Positions 14,389 through 22,873 of a stretch of DNA of 23,023 nt are shown in pieces. Below the pieces are notes generated by a model, which was given only the letters and a program-made list of their open reading frames with translations, was not told the origin of the DNA and made no database searches. Position 1 is the first letter of the stretch, and every line of letters begins with the position of its first letter. This stretch comes from Microcaldota archaeon (lineage in GTDB: Archaea; Micrarchaeota; Micrarchaeia; Burarchaeales; JAKAKT01): NCBI GenBank assembly GCA_026396425.1, contig JAPLWU010000037.1, forward strand, positions 1 to 23,023, read 5' to 3'. Made by a program: the position numbers and the translations under genes.

Positions 14389-15624
14389 ATGAAGGGGATA
14401 ATTCTGGTATCTTTGCTGGCGGCAATTCTGCTCTTGTCCGGCTGTGCGAGCAACCCTGGAACTCCGGAAAAGGCGGGCGGCAATCTGACGATTACCCCGA
14501 ACACACTTCCAAAATGGATTTCCGGCAGGGCCGGCTCTGCCGACCTTGCTCCGATGGTGAGCAAAGGCACGCCGCCCTACAGCTGCTCGCTCACGGCGGG
14601 TTCTGTTTTGCCAAACGGGCTGGTCCTGGACAGCAACTGCACAATATCGGGAACCCACACGCTCGCCCCGGGAACGCCTGAGGAACTCTCGCCTCCTTTC
14701 ACCGTGAGGGTGAGTGACTCCTCGCAGCCGCAGCTTTTCGCAGAGGTTAAGCTTGCCATAATCACCGTGGTCGAGAAGCCTGAGCTTATCCCTGTTGACG
14801 GCGCCTGCACGGCGGGACAATATTGCCGTACGCAGGTTGCCAGAGCGCAGGGCGGCACGCCGGAATATGTTTTCAGCTCAGGCTCGTTCGCAGACGGCGC
14901 GCCTCCAATGGGGATGTCAGTGGGAACGGACGGCTTCCTGGTTGGCACGCCCAAGGACGAAGGCACTTTCACTTTCAGCGTGTGCGTAGCGGATTCTGTC
15001 CGGGCATCGGACTGCGGGGACAGCCACGTCATAGTAAGCCCGGCACCGGAGAACCAAACTCCTGCAGGGGGCTGCACCTCGCCATACGATGGAGTATGGA
15101 GCGGCACGGTGGAAGGCACCGGCGTTTATTATCTCTCAGGCGACTATGAAACCAACACGCCGTATTCCGTTTCCTATGATTTGGAAATCACCTTGAAGTG
15201 CAATGCGAGTGAAATGACTGAGATAGGAAAAATCACCTATCTCGAGGTAATGCACATGAAGGCATCAGACTCCTATTTTGGCTGCACCGGCGGATGCGAC
15301 TCCACGCTGCGCGGGGAAAACCAATTCGGCGGGATTAACAATTACGTCGACCTGCCCGAACCCGGAGGCAATGTGTACGGTATGAACGTCCTGTTCCCGA
15401 ACAGTGCGATGATAGACGTTGGCATGCTCTCGCTGAGCCAGGACGGGAAAACGATAATCGTCGACGAGGGGAGCGACAGCGCAGTATCGGTGGGATGGCT
15501 TTCCGGCCTCGACCCCAATGCCCACTTTGCGCAATCGCTTGAATACGCGCACTGCAATGGATGCGAGGAAGACCACGGCCTCAACACGCGGTCAAGGCAT
15601 ATTGAGCTTCATAAAACAGGATGA
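14389..15624 (+). CDS. Lipoprotein with putative Ig-like (He_PIG/cadherin-like) repeats
   Basis: 411 residues. The signal peptide ends LLLSGC (C19), so it should be lipid-anchored outside the membrane. Two beta-sandwich repeats follow, each with the pattern G-T-P-P/E-Y ... LP-G-L ... I-S-G-T ... F-T-V/F-x-V-x-D-S: about residues 45-125 (GTPPYSCSLTAGSVLPNGLV, FTVRVSDSS) and 130-215 (GGTPEYVFSSGSFADG, GTFTFSVCVADS). A C-terminal domain (about 225-390) contains GVWSGTVEGTGVYYLSGDY and further beta strands with several cysteines. The last 25 residues (HCNGCEEDHGLNTRSRHIE) look unlike the rest; a late frameshift is possible. Likely surface binding or adhesion (inference). Confidence 0.78.
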   Translation: MKGIILVSLLAAILLLSGCASNPGTPEKAGGNLTITPNTLPKWISGRAGSADLAPMVSKGTPPYSCSLTAGSVLPNGLVLDSNCTISGTHTLAPGTPEELSPPFTVRVSDSSQPQLFAEVKLAIITVVEKPELIPVDGACTAGQYCRTQVARAQGGTPEYVFSSGSFADGAPPMGMSVGTDGFLVGTPKDEGTFTFSVCVADSVRASDCGDSHVIVSPAPENQTPAGGCTSPYDGVWSGTVEGTGVYYLSGDYETNTPYSVSYDLEITLKCNASEMTEIGKITYLEVMHMKASDSYFGCTGGCDSTLRGENQFGGINNYVDLPEPGGNVYGMNVLFPNSAMIDVGMLSLSQDGKTIIVDEGSDSAVSVGWLSGLDPNAHFAQSLEYAHCNGCEEDHGLNTRSRHIELHKTG

Positions 15625-15720
15625 GGGCCGTGCATGGAGAAAGAAAACATTAGGTGGTTGGGAGGCTCAGCTTCGCAAAGATAGGTTTATAGGGTTCTTG
15701 GGTTGATTACGGGGGGTTAT

Positions 15721-16266
15721 ATGATGCGAATCATGGCGTTGGTTGCCCTTTTGTCAGGGCTTTTTCTTCTGGGGTGCACGATTGCGCCTAAAAATACTGT
15801 TGTAGTGCCGACGTTTGATTGTGTTTCAATTCAAAAAGAAATTGAGCAGAACTGCAACGTCGAATTGGAGATGCGCCCTCGTCAATCGACACCTAACATC
15901 TGCGACTATTTGACCAAAGATAAGAAATACGAGTATTATTTCAATGTTTTACCTCTTGACAAGTACTATTCTGGGATAAATGACCTCAAAAAAGTATTGA
16001 ATAATGAGTCCATAAGCTACGAAGAGTTGAACATTGAAAAGGGAGCTGTTTTTCTTAACGTATCCCCGCTTCCCGGTCAATCGTCACAAGTGAATTTCAT
16101 GTTATACGTTTTCGATGACAATAACCAGTACATTGTGCAAGCAAATTCAAGATTCGGCCCACAAGACGAAGAACACTGTGTTTCTAAAGCTGGAGTTTTG
16201 CGAGTATCTAATTTCCGCGCAGTGAATGGAACGTTTAGCTACAACCCGTATGGCATGATGAAATAG
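15721..16266 (+). CDS. Small lipoprotein, AT-rich gene
   Basis: 181 residues from ATG 15721; the next codon is also ATG and has better spacing (5 nt) from the GGGGGGTT ribosome binding site. TATA box TTTATA (15686-15691). The signal peptide ends in a lipobox at FLLGC (C19). The mature part has five cysteines in the first half and near the end (DCVSIQKEIEQNCNVE, NICDYL, EEHCVSK) and no family I recognise. Like the lipoprotein at 12125, it is AT-richer than its neighbours. Confidence 0.72.
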   Translation: MMRIMALVALLSGLFLLGCTIAPKNTVVVPTFDCVSIQKEIEQNCNVELEMRPRQSTPNICDYLTKDKKYEYYFNVLPLDKYYSGINDLKKVLNNESISYEELNIEKGAVFLNVSPLPGQSSQVNFMLYVFDDNNQYIVQANSRFGPQDEEHCVSKAGVLRVSNFRAVNGTFSYNPYGMMK

Positions 16267-16282
16267 GTAGGTGGAGTCTAGG

Positions 16283-16430
16283 CTAACTATACTAACTATA
16301 GGCACTTTCGTGCCTAATTCTGCAGGACAAATTCTCGCAGGAATTTGGCCGCATTGGAATGAAATTCCAATCTAACCAAAAAAGAAGAACTACGACCGAC
16401 CGCCGGTCTGTCGCCGTCTTTTTGGCGGTC
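16283..16430. other. Array of small hairpins downstream of the lipoprotein gene
   Basis: Two direct copies of CTAACTATA (16283-16300) are followed by four hairpins: GGCAC-TTTC-GTGCC (16301-16314), CAAATTC/GAATTTG (16328-16347), ATTGGAAT-GAA-ATTCCAAT (16353-16371) and GACCGCC/GGCGGTC (16398-16430) with a T5 in its loop. This may be the 3' region of the lipoprotein mRNA, with termination signals between two converging transcripts, or a separate structured RNA. Confidence 0.55.
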
Positions 16431-16444
16431 TGTCGTTATTGGAC

Positions 16445-16512
16445 TATATCAGTCCGCCTGTCTATCGTCATAGGCTTTCGCCTCAGTGATCACCTTCATC
16501 ATCATCGCAAGT
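16445..16512 (-). ncRNA. Box C/D guide sRNA
   Basis: Read on the minus strand: box C ATGATGA (plus 16499-16505), a 12-nt guide, box D' CTGA (16483-16486), an 11-nt spacer forming GGC-GAAA-GCC, box C' ATGACGA (16465-16471), a 12-nt guide and box D CTGA (16449-16452). Box order and the 12/12-nt guide spacing are the archaeal C/D norm. ACTAT and ATAGT flank the boxes as a possible terminal stem. Such RNAs direct 2'-O-methylation opposite the fifth nucleotide upstream of D or D'. It lies about 37 nt behind the stop of the EamA gene on the same strand and could be processed from that mRNA. Confidence 0.8.
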
Positions 16513-16548
16513 AATAGTGCAATCGAAGTTTATTAACGATTCGCATTT

Positions 16549-17436
16549 TCAGGCGGGAAGAGGAACGAACTTTTTTAGTTGCCGTATGACCGCCTGCTCG
16601 GAGAGGAGCATTGCGGCGAATATCAAAACCCCGCCGAGGATGGCGCGGGGGGCGAGCAGTTCCGCCAGGTAGAGGAATGCGAATATGGCAGCGAAGAAGG
16701 GCTCGAAGGAGAAGATTACCGAAGCTTTTATCTCGGAGAGGTATTTCTGGAAATGCGCCTGTATTGTGTAGGTGTAGACGGTTGCGAAAACCGCGCAGAA
16801 CATAATCGCCTGCCAGACCGGAAAGCTCTGCGAGATTGCTATTTCGCGGTTTATTAAAAGGCCGGCGAGCAGGGTTACGAACGCGACCGTGTAGAATTGC
16901 GTGAGAGCGAACAGGGAGGCGTCAAGTTTTGGGACGAGCCTGCTTATGGCGATTACATGAAGAGCGGAGAATATTGCGCATAGGAGAACCCAGGCGTCGC
17001 CAATGTTGAATGCCAGATTCTCGTTGATGGTGATTAGGGCGAGTCCCGCAAAGGCCATTATGACCGAAAAGGTTTGGAGGAGGCCGGGAAGTTTCCTGTC
17101 GAGCAATGACACGAATATCAGGACGAATACGATGAACATGCCGGTGATGAAAGCCGCATTCGAGGCGGTCGTGTATTGCAGGCCGATCGTCTGGAAAACC
17201 AATGTTGCCGCGAGAAGCAGGCCCGCAAAAACGCCCGTCTTCAGAACTTCCATCGAGTAGTTTTTGAGTTTTTTTAAGAAGACGAGCGTGAGGATGATGC
17301 TCGCAATGAAGAAGCGAACCGAGACGAAGGAGAAGGCATCGACCGACTGGACCGCCTCTTTTATGAGCGAGAAGGTCATCCCCCAGAATATCACGCCAAT
17401 CAATAAAAGCAAGGTTGCCTTGTTTTCGTCGTTCAT
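16549..17436 (-). CDS. EamA-family (DMT superfamily) transporter
   Basis: 295 residues with ten hydrophobic segments in two EamA repeats. Family marks are VIFWGMTFSLIKEAV at residues about 15-29, RFFIAS, and in the first repeat QTIGLQYTTASNAAFITGM; the second repeat contains SEIKASVIFSFEPFFAAIFAFLYLAE. These carriers move small metabolites such as amino acids or nucleosides across the membrane; the substrate cannot be told. The start ATG overlaps the stop of the upstream gene as ATGA, so the two are co-translated. A C/D sRNA follows on the same strand. Confidence 0.92.
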   Translation of the reverse strand: MNDENKATLLLLIGVIFWGMTFSLIKEAVQSVDAFSFVSVRFFIASIILTLVFLKKLKNYSMEVLKTGVFAGLLLAATLVFQTIGLQYTTASNAAFITGMFIVFVLIFVSLLDRKLPGLLQTFSVIMAFAGLALITINENLAFNIGDAWVLLCAIFSALHVIAISRLVPKLDASLFALTQFYTVAFVTLLAGLLINREIAISQSFPVWQAIMFCAVFATVYTYTIQAHFQKYLSEIKASVIFSFEPFFAAIFAFLYLAELLAPRAILGGVLIFAAMLLSEQAVIRQLKKFVPLPA

Positions 17437-18059
17437 AGCGCATCATCCGCAGCATCGAATTTTTTAAGGGGTTTTACTTTTCGAAAAATGAAATGCAAGG
17501 TGAGGAGGTGGAGCGCGGCGAGGAGGATGCCAGGAAGCGCCCATGAGAGGTAGAGCTCGGATATCAGGGGCAGGTAGACGGCACGTTGGTACGCCATGCC
17601 AAGGGATTCTATGCCCAAACCCCATGAGACCCAGGAGTGGAAGCCGAAAAAATGGCCGAGAAAGAGGGAGTAGAAAAGCGTGAGCTGGAATAGGTTGCGA
17701 ACGAGCGGCGGGAGCTTGTTGGAGAAGTTGTCGAAAACGAGCGAGACTGTCGCCCAAAGTGAAATCCAGAGCAACGAGGCGAGCGCCGGCCCGAAGAATC
17801 CGAAATTGACGAAGAGGAAGCTGGCAGCTATGTTGCCTTCTCTAAGGGGGTCGCCGTAAATGTTTTTTGCGGTTATAACGATGTCGAGGGTTCCGAAGAG
17901 GAACCAGAGCAAAACGGGGAGCCAGATGAGCTCGAGCAGTTTTCTCCTTCCGGTTTTGAGGTATGCCCAAACCCAGAAGAAAGCCGTCGCGATTACCGCG
18001 AGGAAAGTAAGGATTTGCGAGAGGAGAACGGGACCGGTTGCGAGTATTTCACCCAGCAT
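17433..18059 (-). CDS. Multi-pass membrane protein, unrecognised
   Basis: 208 residues from ATG 18059 (MLGEILATGP); an in-frame extension to 18290 is rejected because it crosses the promoter and runs antisense into the divergent gene. About five transmembrane segments are visible, with aromatic-rich stretches such as TAFFWVWAYLKTG and FGFHSWVSWGLGIESLGM. A TATA box (ATAAATTTATATTC on the minus strand, plus 18081-18094) is centred about 28 nt upstream, so translation is probably leaderless. First gene of a pair with the EamA transporter. No family recognised. Confidence 0.75.
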   Translation of the reverse strand: MLGEILATGPVLLSQILTFLAVIATAFFWVWAYLKTGRRKLLELIWLPVLLWFLFGTLDIVITAKNIYGDPLREGNIAASFLFVNFGFFGPALASLLWISLWATVSLVFDNFSNKLPPLVRNLFQLTLFYSLFLGHFFGFHSWVSWGLGIESLGMAYQRAVYLPLISELYLSWALPGILLAALHLLTLHFIFRKVKPLKKFDAADDAL

Positions 18060-18154
18060 GCGTTGGGTTTGTTTTTTACGGAATATAAATTTATGCGAGA
18101 GTCTGGTTTTTGTCTTATTTCCGAAAAAGATTTTGCGGATTGGGAGTAGGAAAA

Positions 18155-18162
18155 TTATATAA
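18155..18162 (+). promoter_or_regulatory. TATA box of the deoxyhypusine synthase gene
   Basis: TTATATAA is centred about 28 nt upstream of ATG 18187, giving a leader of only a few nucleotides. Back-to-back with the leftward promoter near 18087. Confidence 0.7.
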
Positions 18163-18186
18163 GCATGGCCGGAGAATTTTTTTGCG

Positions 18187-19254
18187 ATGAAGAAGAAACC
18201 CTCCCTGAGGTCGGGCGAAGAGATAAAAAAGCACGACGGGTTCAGCGACCATCTGGAGCCGCTGGCGTCCCTTGATTTGGGAAAATGCAAAACTGTCGAC
18301 GACCTCGTGAGGGGTATGGGAAAGACGGCATTCGGGGGAAGGAGCGTGGGCGAGGCGGCCGACGTCCTCTACGAAATGGCCAACGACAAAAAATGCCTTA
18401 AAGTGGGGACTTTTTCCGGTGCGATGACCGTTGCCAAGATGGGGCTCGTTCTCTGCGACATGATTGACAGCGGGATGCTCGATATTGTGATAAGCACCGG
18501 CGCGCTCATGGCGCATGGCTTCATCGAGGCCGCGGGAATGACGCACTTCAAGTACAGGCAGGGGATGGACGATGCGGCGCTCTACAGGCTCGGCTACAAC
18601 AGGGTTTACGACACGGTGGAGCCCGAGGTCAATTTCGACAATGCGAGCGGGATAATCACGAGGGTGATTTCCGGGATGCCGCAGGATGAAACGTTCTGCA
18701 GCTACAAGGTTTGCGCAGCGCTCGGCAAATATTTGCACGAGAACGATACGGGGAGGGGGATACTCAAGAGCGCGTACGAGAGGAAAATTCCCGTCTACAT
18801 TCCCGCTTTCACGGATTCGGAGCTGGGTTTGGATTTCTCCATTTACGGGAGGAGATGCGAGCGCGAGGGAAGGAAAGTCCCGGCGTTCGACCCGTTCCTC
18901 GACTTGAGGGACTATGCCGACAGGGTGAAGGAATCCGGGAGGCTCGGCGTTTTCACCATCGGGGGAGGCGTGCCGAGGAACTGGGCCCAGCAGGTGGCCC
19001 CTTACATCGAATTACTCTCGAGAAGGCTCGGGGAGAAAACCGACGGGACGAAAAAATTCCACTATGGAATCAGGATATGCCCCGAGCCGGTGCACTGGGG
19101 GGGGCTTTCGGGCTGCACCTATTCCGAAGGAGTCTCCTGGGGCAAATTCGTCCCGGCTTCCGAGGGGGGAAAACAAGTCGAGGTTTTCAGCGACGCGACT
19201 ATCGCGTGGCCGCTCATTGTGAAAGCAGTTCTGGAACGAATGGGCAAAGGTTAA
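18187..19254 (+). CDS. dhs: Deoxyhypusine synthase
   Basis: 355 residues, normal for the family. The enzyme transfers the aminobutyl group of spermidine to one lysine of translation factor aIF5A, using NAD, in the cytoplasm. Diagnostic stretches are TFSGAMTVAKMG (about 75-86), DIVISTGALMAHGF (99-112), PVYIPAFTDSELGLDFSIYG (about 200-219), FTIGGGVPRNWAQQ (about 256-269), and the catalytic lysine in EGVSWGKF (K320, codon at 19144). All key motifs appear intact. First gene of a plus-strand run with the HAD phosphatase (25-bp gap) and the membrane protease. The nearly leaderless start fits the archaeal pattern. Confidence 0.97.
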   Translation: MKKKPSLRSGEEIKKHDGFSDHLEPLASLDLGKCKTVDDLVRGMGKTAFGGRSVGEAADVLYEMANDKKCLKVGTFSGAMTVAKMGLVLCDMIDSGMLDIVISTGALMAHGFIEAAGMTHFKYRQGMDDAALYRLGYNRVYDTVEPEVNFDNASGIITRVISGMPQDETFCSYKVCAALGKYLHENDTGRGILKSAYERKIPVYIPAFTDSELGLDFSIYGRRCEREGRKVPAFDPFLDLRDYADRVKESGRLGVFTIGGGVPRNWAQQVAPYIELLSRRLGEKTDGTKKFHYGIRICPEPVHWGGLSGCTYSEGVSWGKFVPASEGGKQVEVFSDATIAWPLIVKAVLERMGKG

Positions 19255-19279
19255 AAACTGGGGGAGGAAAAACTCAACC

Positions 19280-19918
19280 ATGGCGACGGTTGAGGCACTC
19301 ATGTTCGACTGGGACGGGACGCTTTACGACTCTTTTGGGGTAGTCCTGAAAATATACAACGAGATATTCGCGAAATACGGGCTTGGCAGGCTGGGCGAGG
19401 AAAGCTTCAGGGAGAAATTCAGGGCGAACTACCACGAGTTCTACGCTGCGAGCGGGCTGCCCAAGCACAAGTTCCGCGAGGTCGACGAGTACTGGACGAG
19501 GAGGATGTGGGAGTGCGAGGGCGAGGCGCGCATGTTCCCGGGAGCGCTTGAGGTTTTGGAGAAGGCGAACGGGAAGGGCATTCCGCTCGGGATTGTCACC
19601 AACGGGACGCGGGAAAGAATCGAGAGCGAGCTCGAGGGCCACGGAGTTGCCGGTCTTGTCGATACGGTCGTGACTTTTGACGACGTGGGAAGGTTCAAGC
19701 CCGACCCGGCCGGAGTTGGCGAGTGCGTGAGAAGGCTCGGCATTTCGAGGCCCAGGAGCCTGTATGTCGGCGACATGGTGGAGGATATTTTGGCAGGGAA
19801 GGGGGCCGGGGTGATGACGGGAGCGGTTCCGACCGGCCCGCACGGAACCGAGAAGCTTAGGGGCGAAAGGCCCACTTACATGTTCGCCAGAATCGCGGAT
19901 GTGCTGGGAGTGATATGA
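19280..19918 (+). CDS. HAD-family phosphatase (phosphoglycolate phosphatase-like)
   Basis: 212 residues with all four HAD motifs: I DWDGTLYDS (nucleophile D10, acid D12), II TNGT (107-110), III K140 in FKPDP, and IV GDMVEDI (164-170). An alpha-helical cap lies between motifs I and II (about 18-85), as in subfamily I phosphatases such as phosphoglycolate phosphatase. It hydrolyses a small phosphate ester in the cytoplasm; the substrate is unknown. It follows the deoxyhypusine synthase gene by 25 bp and precedes the protease gene by 3 bp, suggesting one operon without an obvious pathway link. Confidence 0.93.
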   Translation: MATVEALMFDWDGTLYDSFGVVLKIYNEIFAKYGLGRLGEESFREKFRANYHEFYAASGLPKHKFREVDEYWTRRMWECEGEARMFPGALEVLEKANGKGIPLGIVTNGTRERIESELEGHGVAGLVDTVVTFDDVGRFKPDPAGVGECVRRLGISRPRSLYVGDMVEDILAGKGAGVMTGAVPTGPHGTEKLRGERPTYMFARIADVLGVI

Positions 19919-19921
19919 GAA

Positions 19922-20908
19922 ATGAGGACTAACTGGGCGCTCGTGCTGCTTCTTTCGCTTTTCCGGTTGGCTTTCGCGAGCGATTACGAGGGCGAACTCA
20001 TGGGCGGCCTCATCTCGCTTCTTTCCTCGGTCGGGATAATCCTGGTGGGATTCCTGTTCGTCCTCGTCATTGCGATTCTTTTCATACGGGCTCTCGAGTC
20101 GAAGAGGAAAACGGAGTGGGGGGCGAATGTCCTTCTCGACAGGAAGCTGCTGCTTTTCGAGCTTTTCTTCGCAATCCTCGTTGCGTATTTTTCGCTCGGA
20201 AGGTTCGAGGCCGGCAGGGCGGTCCTCCTCGTATACCTGATAGCCGGAATCGTGGCCTTTCTCCCGCTCGGGATTTTCAGCATAATCTCGTTCATGGCGC
20301 AGGAAGCGAGGAGGGGAATCTACTGGAACATGATGGCACTCGTGCTGTGGGGGCTGTTTGCGGGCGCCGCAGCTCTGGTTTTAAACCAGACGGCGATGAT
20401 TTTCGCGCAGGAGTTGAACCCGCTTCTCGCGGAAGTCGTGATTCTCGTGTTTCTCGCGCCCCTTTTCGAGGAGGCCTTCAATGGATGGGCGCTTGCGATG
20501 CTCGCAAAGGCGGGGGTGGGGGTCGACAAGACGCTCGGGATGCTTTACGGGTTTGCGGTTGGAATCGGCTTTGCCGCGATTGAGAACTGGATTTACTTCA
20601 CTTCGCCGGTTACGAGCCCGCTCGTGCTCGGGGTGGATGGCTGGACGAGGATTCTGCTCTACAGGTCTTTCTTCGTGAGCATCTCGCACGGATTCTTCAC
20701 GGCTGCCATGGCAGGCACGATATTTGAGACGAAGGGCTCGCTGCGGAGGAGGTATGCGCTCGGCCTCATAGTGGCGTTTACGCTCCACGCACTTTTCAAC
20801 TACCTGCCCCTCAACGGCGCTTTCGAGTTCGCCCAGCCGTTCTACGTCCTGCTCATGGCGCTCGGCTTCGTGTACGTGGCGTATACCCGAATGAAGGTTT
20901 TGCAATAA
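19922..20908 (+). CDS. PrsW-like intramembrane metalloprotease
   Basis: 328 residues with an N-terminal signal-like segment and about eight to nine membrane helices. Family motifs are FLAPLFEEAFNGW (E183, E184), GFAVGIGFAAIENWIYF (E221, N222), SISHGFFTA (H256) and TLHALFNYLP (H289, N293). These give the paired glutamates and histidines of the PrsW/CAAX-protease superfamily active site. PrsW enzymes cleave membrane proteins such as anti-sigma factors; an archaeal substrate is unknown. In the usual EExxK motif the lysine position is Asn (N187), which may alter activity. Last gene of the plus-strand run before the rRNA promoter. Confidence 0.88.
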   Translation: MRTNWALVLLLSLFRLAFASDYEGELMGGLISLLSSVGIILVGFLFVLVIAILFIRALESKRKTEWGANVLLDRKLLLFELFFAILVAYFSLGRFEAGRAVLLVYLIAGIVAFLPLGIFSIISFMAQEARRGIYWNMMALVLWGLFAGAAALVLNQTAMIFAQELNPLLAEVVILVFLAPLFEEAFNGWALAMLAKAGVGVDKTLGMLYGFAVGIGFAAIENWIYFTSPVTSPLVLGVDGWTRILLYRSFFVSISHGFFTAAMAGTIFETKGSLRRRYALGLIVAFTLHALFNYLPLNGAFEFAQPFYVLLMALGFVYVAYTRMKVLQ

Positions 20909-21292
20909 TTATTCACTTGTGAGAGGTTCGGGTATAGGTATCAGAGAGGGCTATTTTTGGCCATTTATGAGCGCTATGGGAAGTCATGCGAAGACATAAC
21001 CGCCATTCGCGCGCGTTCGAGAATTCGACGATAGATTTAAATAGCCTATCCTGTATAACTACTGACACCGAATGAGGCTACGTATTTCTGCCGATAGAGC
21101 GGGAGTCCGCAGGGATTCGCGCTGTGATAAGAGCAACAAATGCTTACACGGCTTCATTCATCGTGAAAATCAATGGAAACCCGAAGTTTTTCGGGTTTGA
21201 CTCAGGCTCCAAGGATGACACAAGGACGAACGTTGTGGATGCTACCACCGCTAGATTTCATCTAGCGAGTTGGAAACCCAAAGAGGATATTG
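20909..21292 (+). other. rRNA promoter and 16S leader
   Basis: No protein gene is visible. The transcript should begin near 21066. The leader contains the hairpins AAACCCGAA-GTTT-TTCGGGTTT (21177-21198) and GCTAGAT-TTC-ATCTAGC (21250-21266). A pre-16S processing stem would need pairing with the 3' trailer, which is outside the window. Confidence 0.6.
21036..21043 (+). promoter_or_regulatory. TATA box of the rRNA operon
   Basis: TTTAAATA in the context GATAGATTTAAATAGCC is the best archaeal promoter match upstream of 16S, about 250 nt before the mature 5' end. Confidence 0.6.
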
Positions 21293-22067
21293 ACTCCAGT
21301 TGATCCTGCTGGAGGGTACTGCTATCAGAGTTCGGCTAAGCCATGCAAGTCAGCTCCCCGAGCTTCGGGGGGCGGCGTACGGCTCATTAACACGTAGTCA
21401 ATCTGCCCTGAGGACGTGGATAACCCCGAGAAATTGGGGCTAACACGCGATAGGCCAGGCACGCTGGAATGCCGCCTGACCAAAAAGGCGCGGTGAATTG
21501 CAGCCGCGTCCGCCTCAGGATGAGACTGCGCCCGATCAGGTTGTTGGTGGGGTAACGGCCCACCAAGCCTATAATCGGTGGGGGCAATGGGAGTTGGAGC
21601 CCCGAGAAGGGCACTGAGACAAGGGCCCTAGTCCTACGGGATGCAGCAGGCGCGAGTGGTACCCACGAATATTGGGCCTAAAGAGTCCGTAGCTGGTCTG
21701 TTAAGTCTTCTGTGAAAAGATTTCGCCTCATGGCGAAAATTTGTGAGACGGAATCTCACAATCTCCGGGCCTAACCCGGAGGCGTGCAGGGGATACTGGC
21801 ATGACTCGAGAGCGGGGGAGGTCAAGAGTACTAATGGGGTAGGGGTAAAATCCTGTAATCCTATTAGGACTCCCAGTGGCGAAGGCGCTTGACCAAAACG
21901 CGTCTGACAGTGAGGGACGAAGGCTAGGAGAACGAATCGGATTAGATACCCGAGTAGCCCTAGCAGTAAATTATGCAGACTGGGGTGTTACAACAGCCTC
22001 GAGCTGTTGTAGTGCCGTAGCGTAGGTGTTAAGTCTGCCGCCTGGGGAGTACGGCCGCAAGGTTGAA
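21293..22067 (+). rRNA. rrs: 16S rRNA exon 1, with an internal deletion
   Basis: It begins ACTCCAGTTGATCCTGCTGG, the archaeal 16S 5' end, and contains TACGGGATGCAGCAGGCGCGA (about 21636-21655, archaeal position 344 region), ATTGGGCCTAAAGAGTCCG (about position 563), GGATTAGATACCCGAGTAG (about 785) and CCTGGGGAGTACGGCCGCAAGG (about 885). The 344 region runs straight into the 545-563 region at 21651-21668, so roughly positions 364-542, including the universal 530 loop, are missing. At 21721-21760 two extra hairpins expand the helix 21 area by about 40 nt. The exon ends at position 908, where the first intron begins. Confidence 0.93.
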
Positions 22068-22091
22068 AAGGTAGAGAGTCGTGGTAGTTAT

Positions 22092-22873
<782 letters not shown>

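Noticed and set aside
17433..18290. Longer version of the membrane protein starting at 18290
   Set aside because: The extension crosses its own promoter and is antisense to the deoxyhypusine synthase start. ATG 18059 fits the TATA spacing.
22026..22091. Extension of the endonuclease frame into 16S exon 1
   Set aside because: The frame is open by chance through rRNA sequence. The protein should start at GTG 22092 inside the intron.
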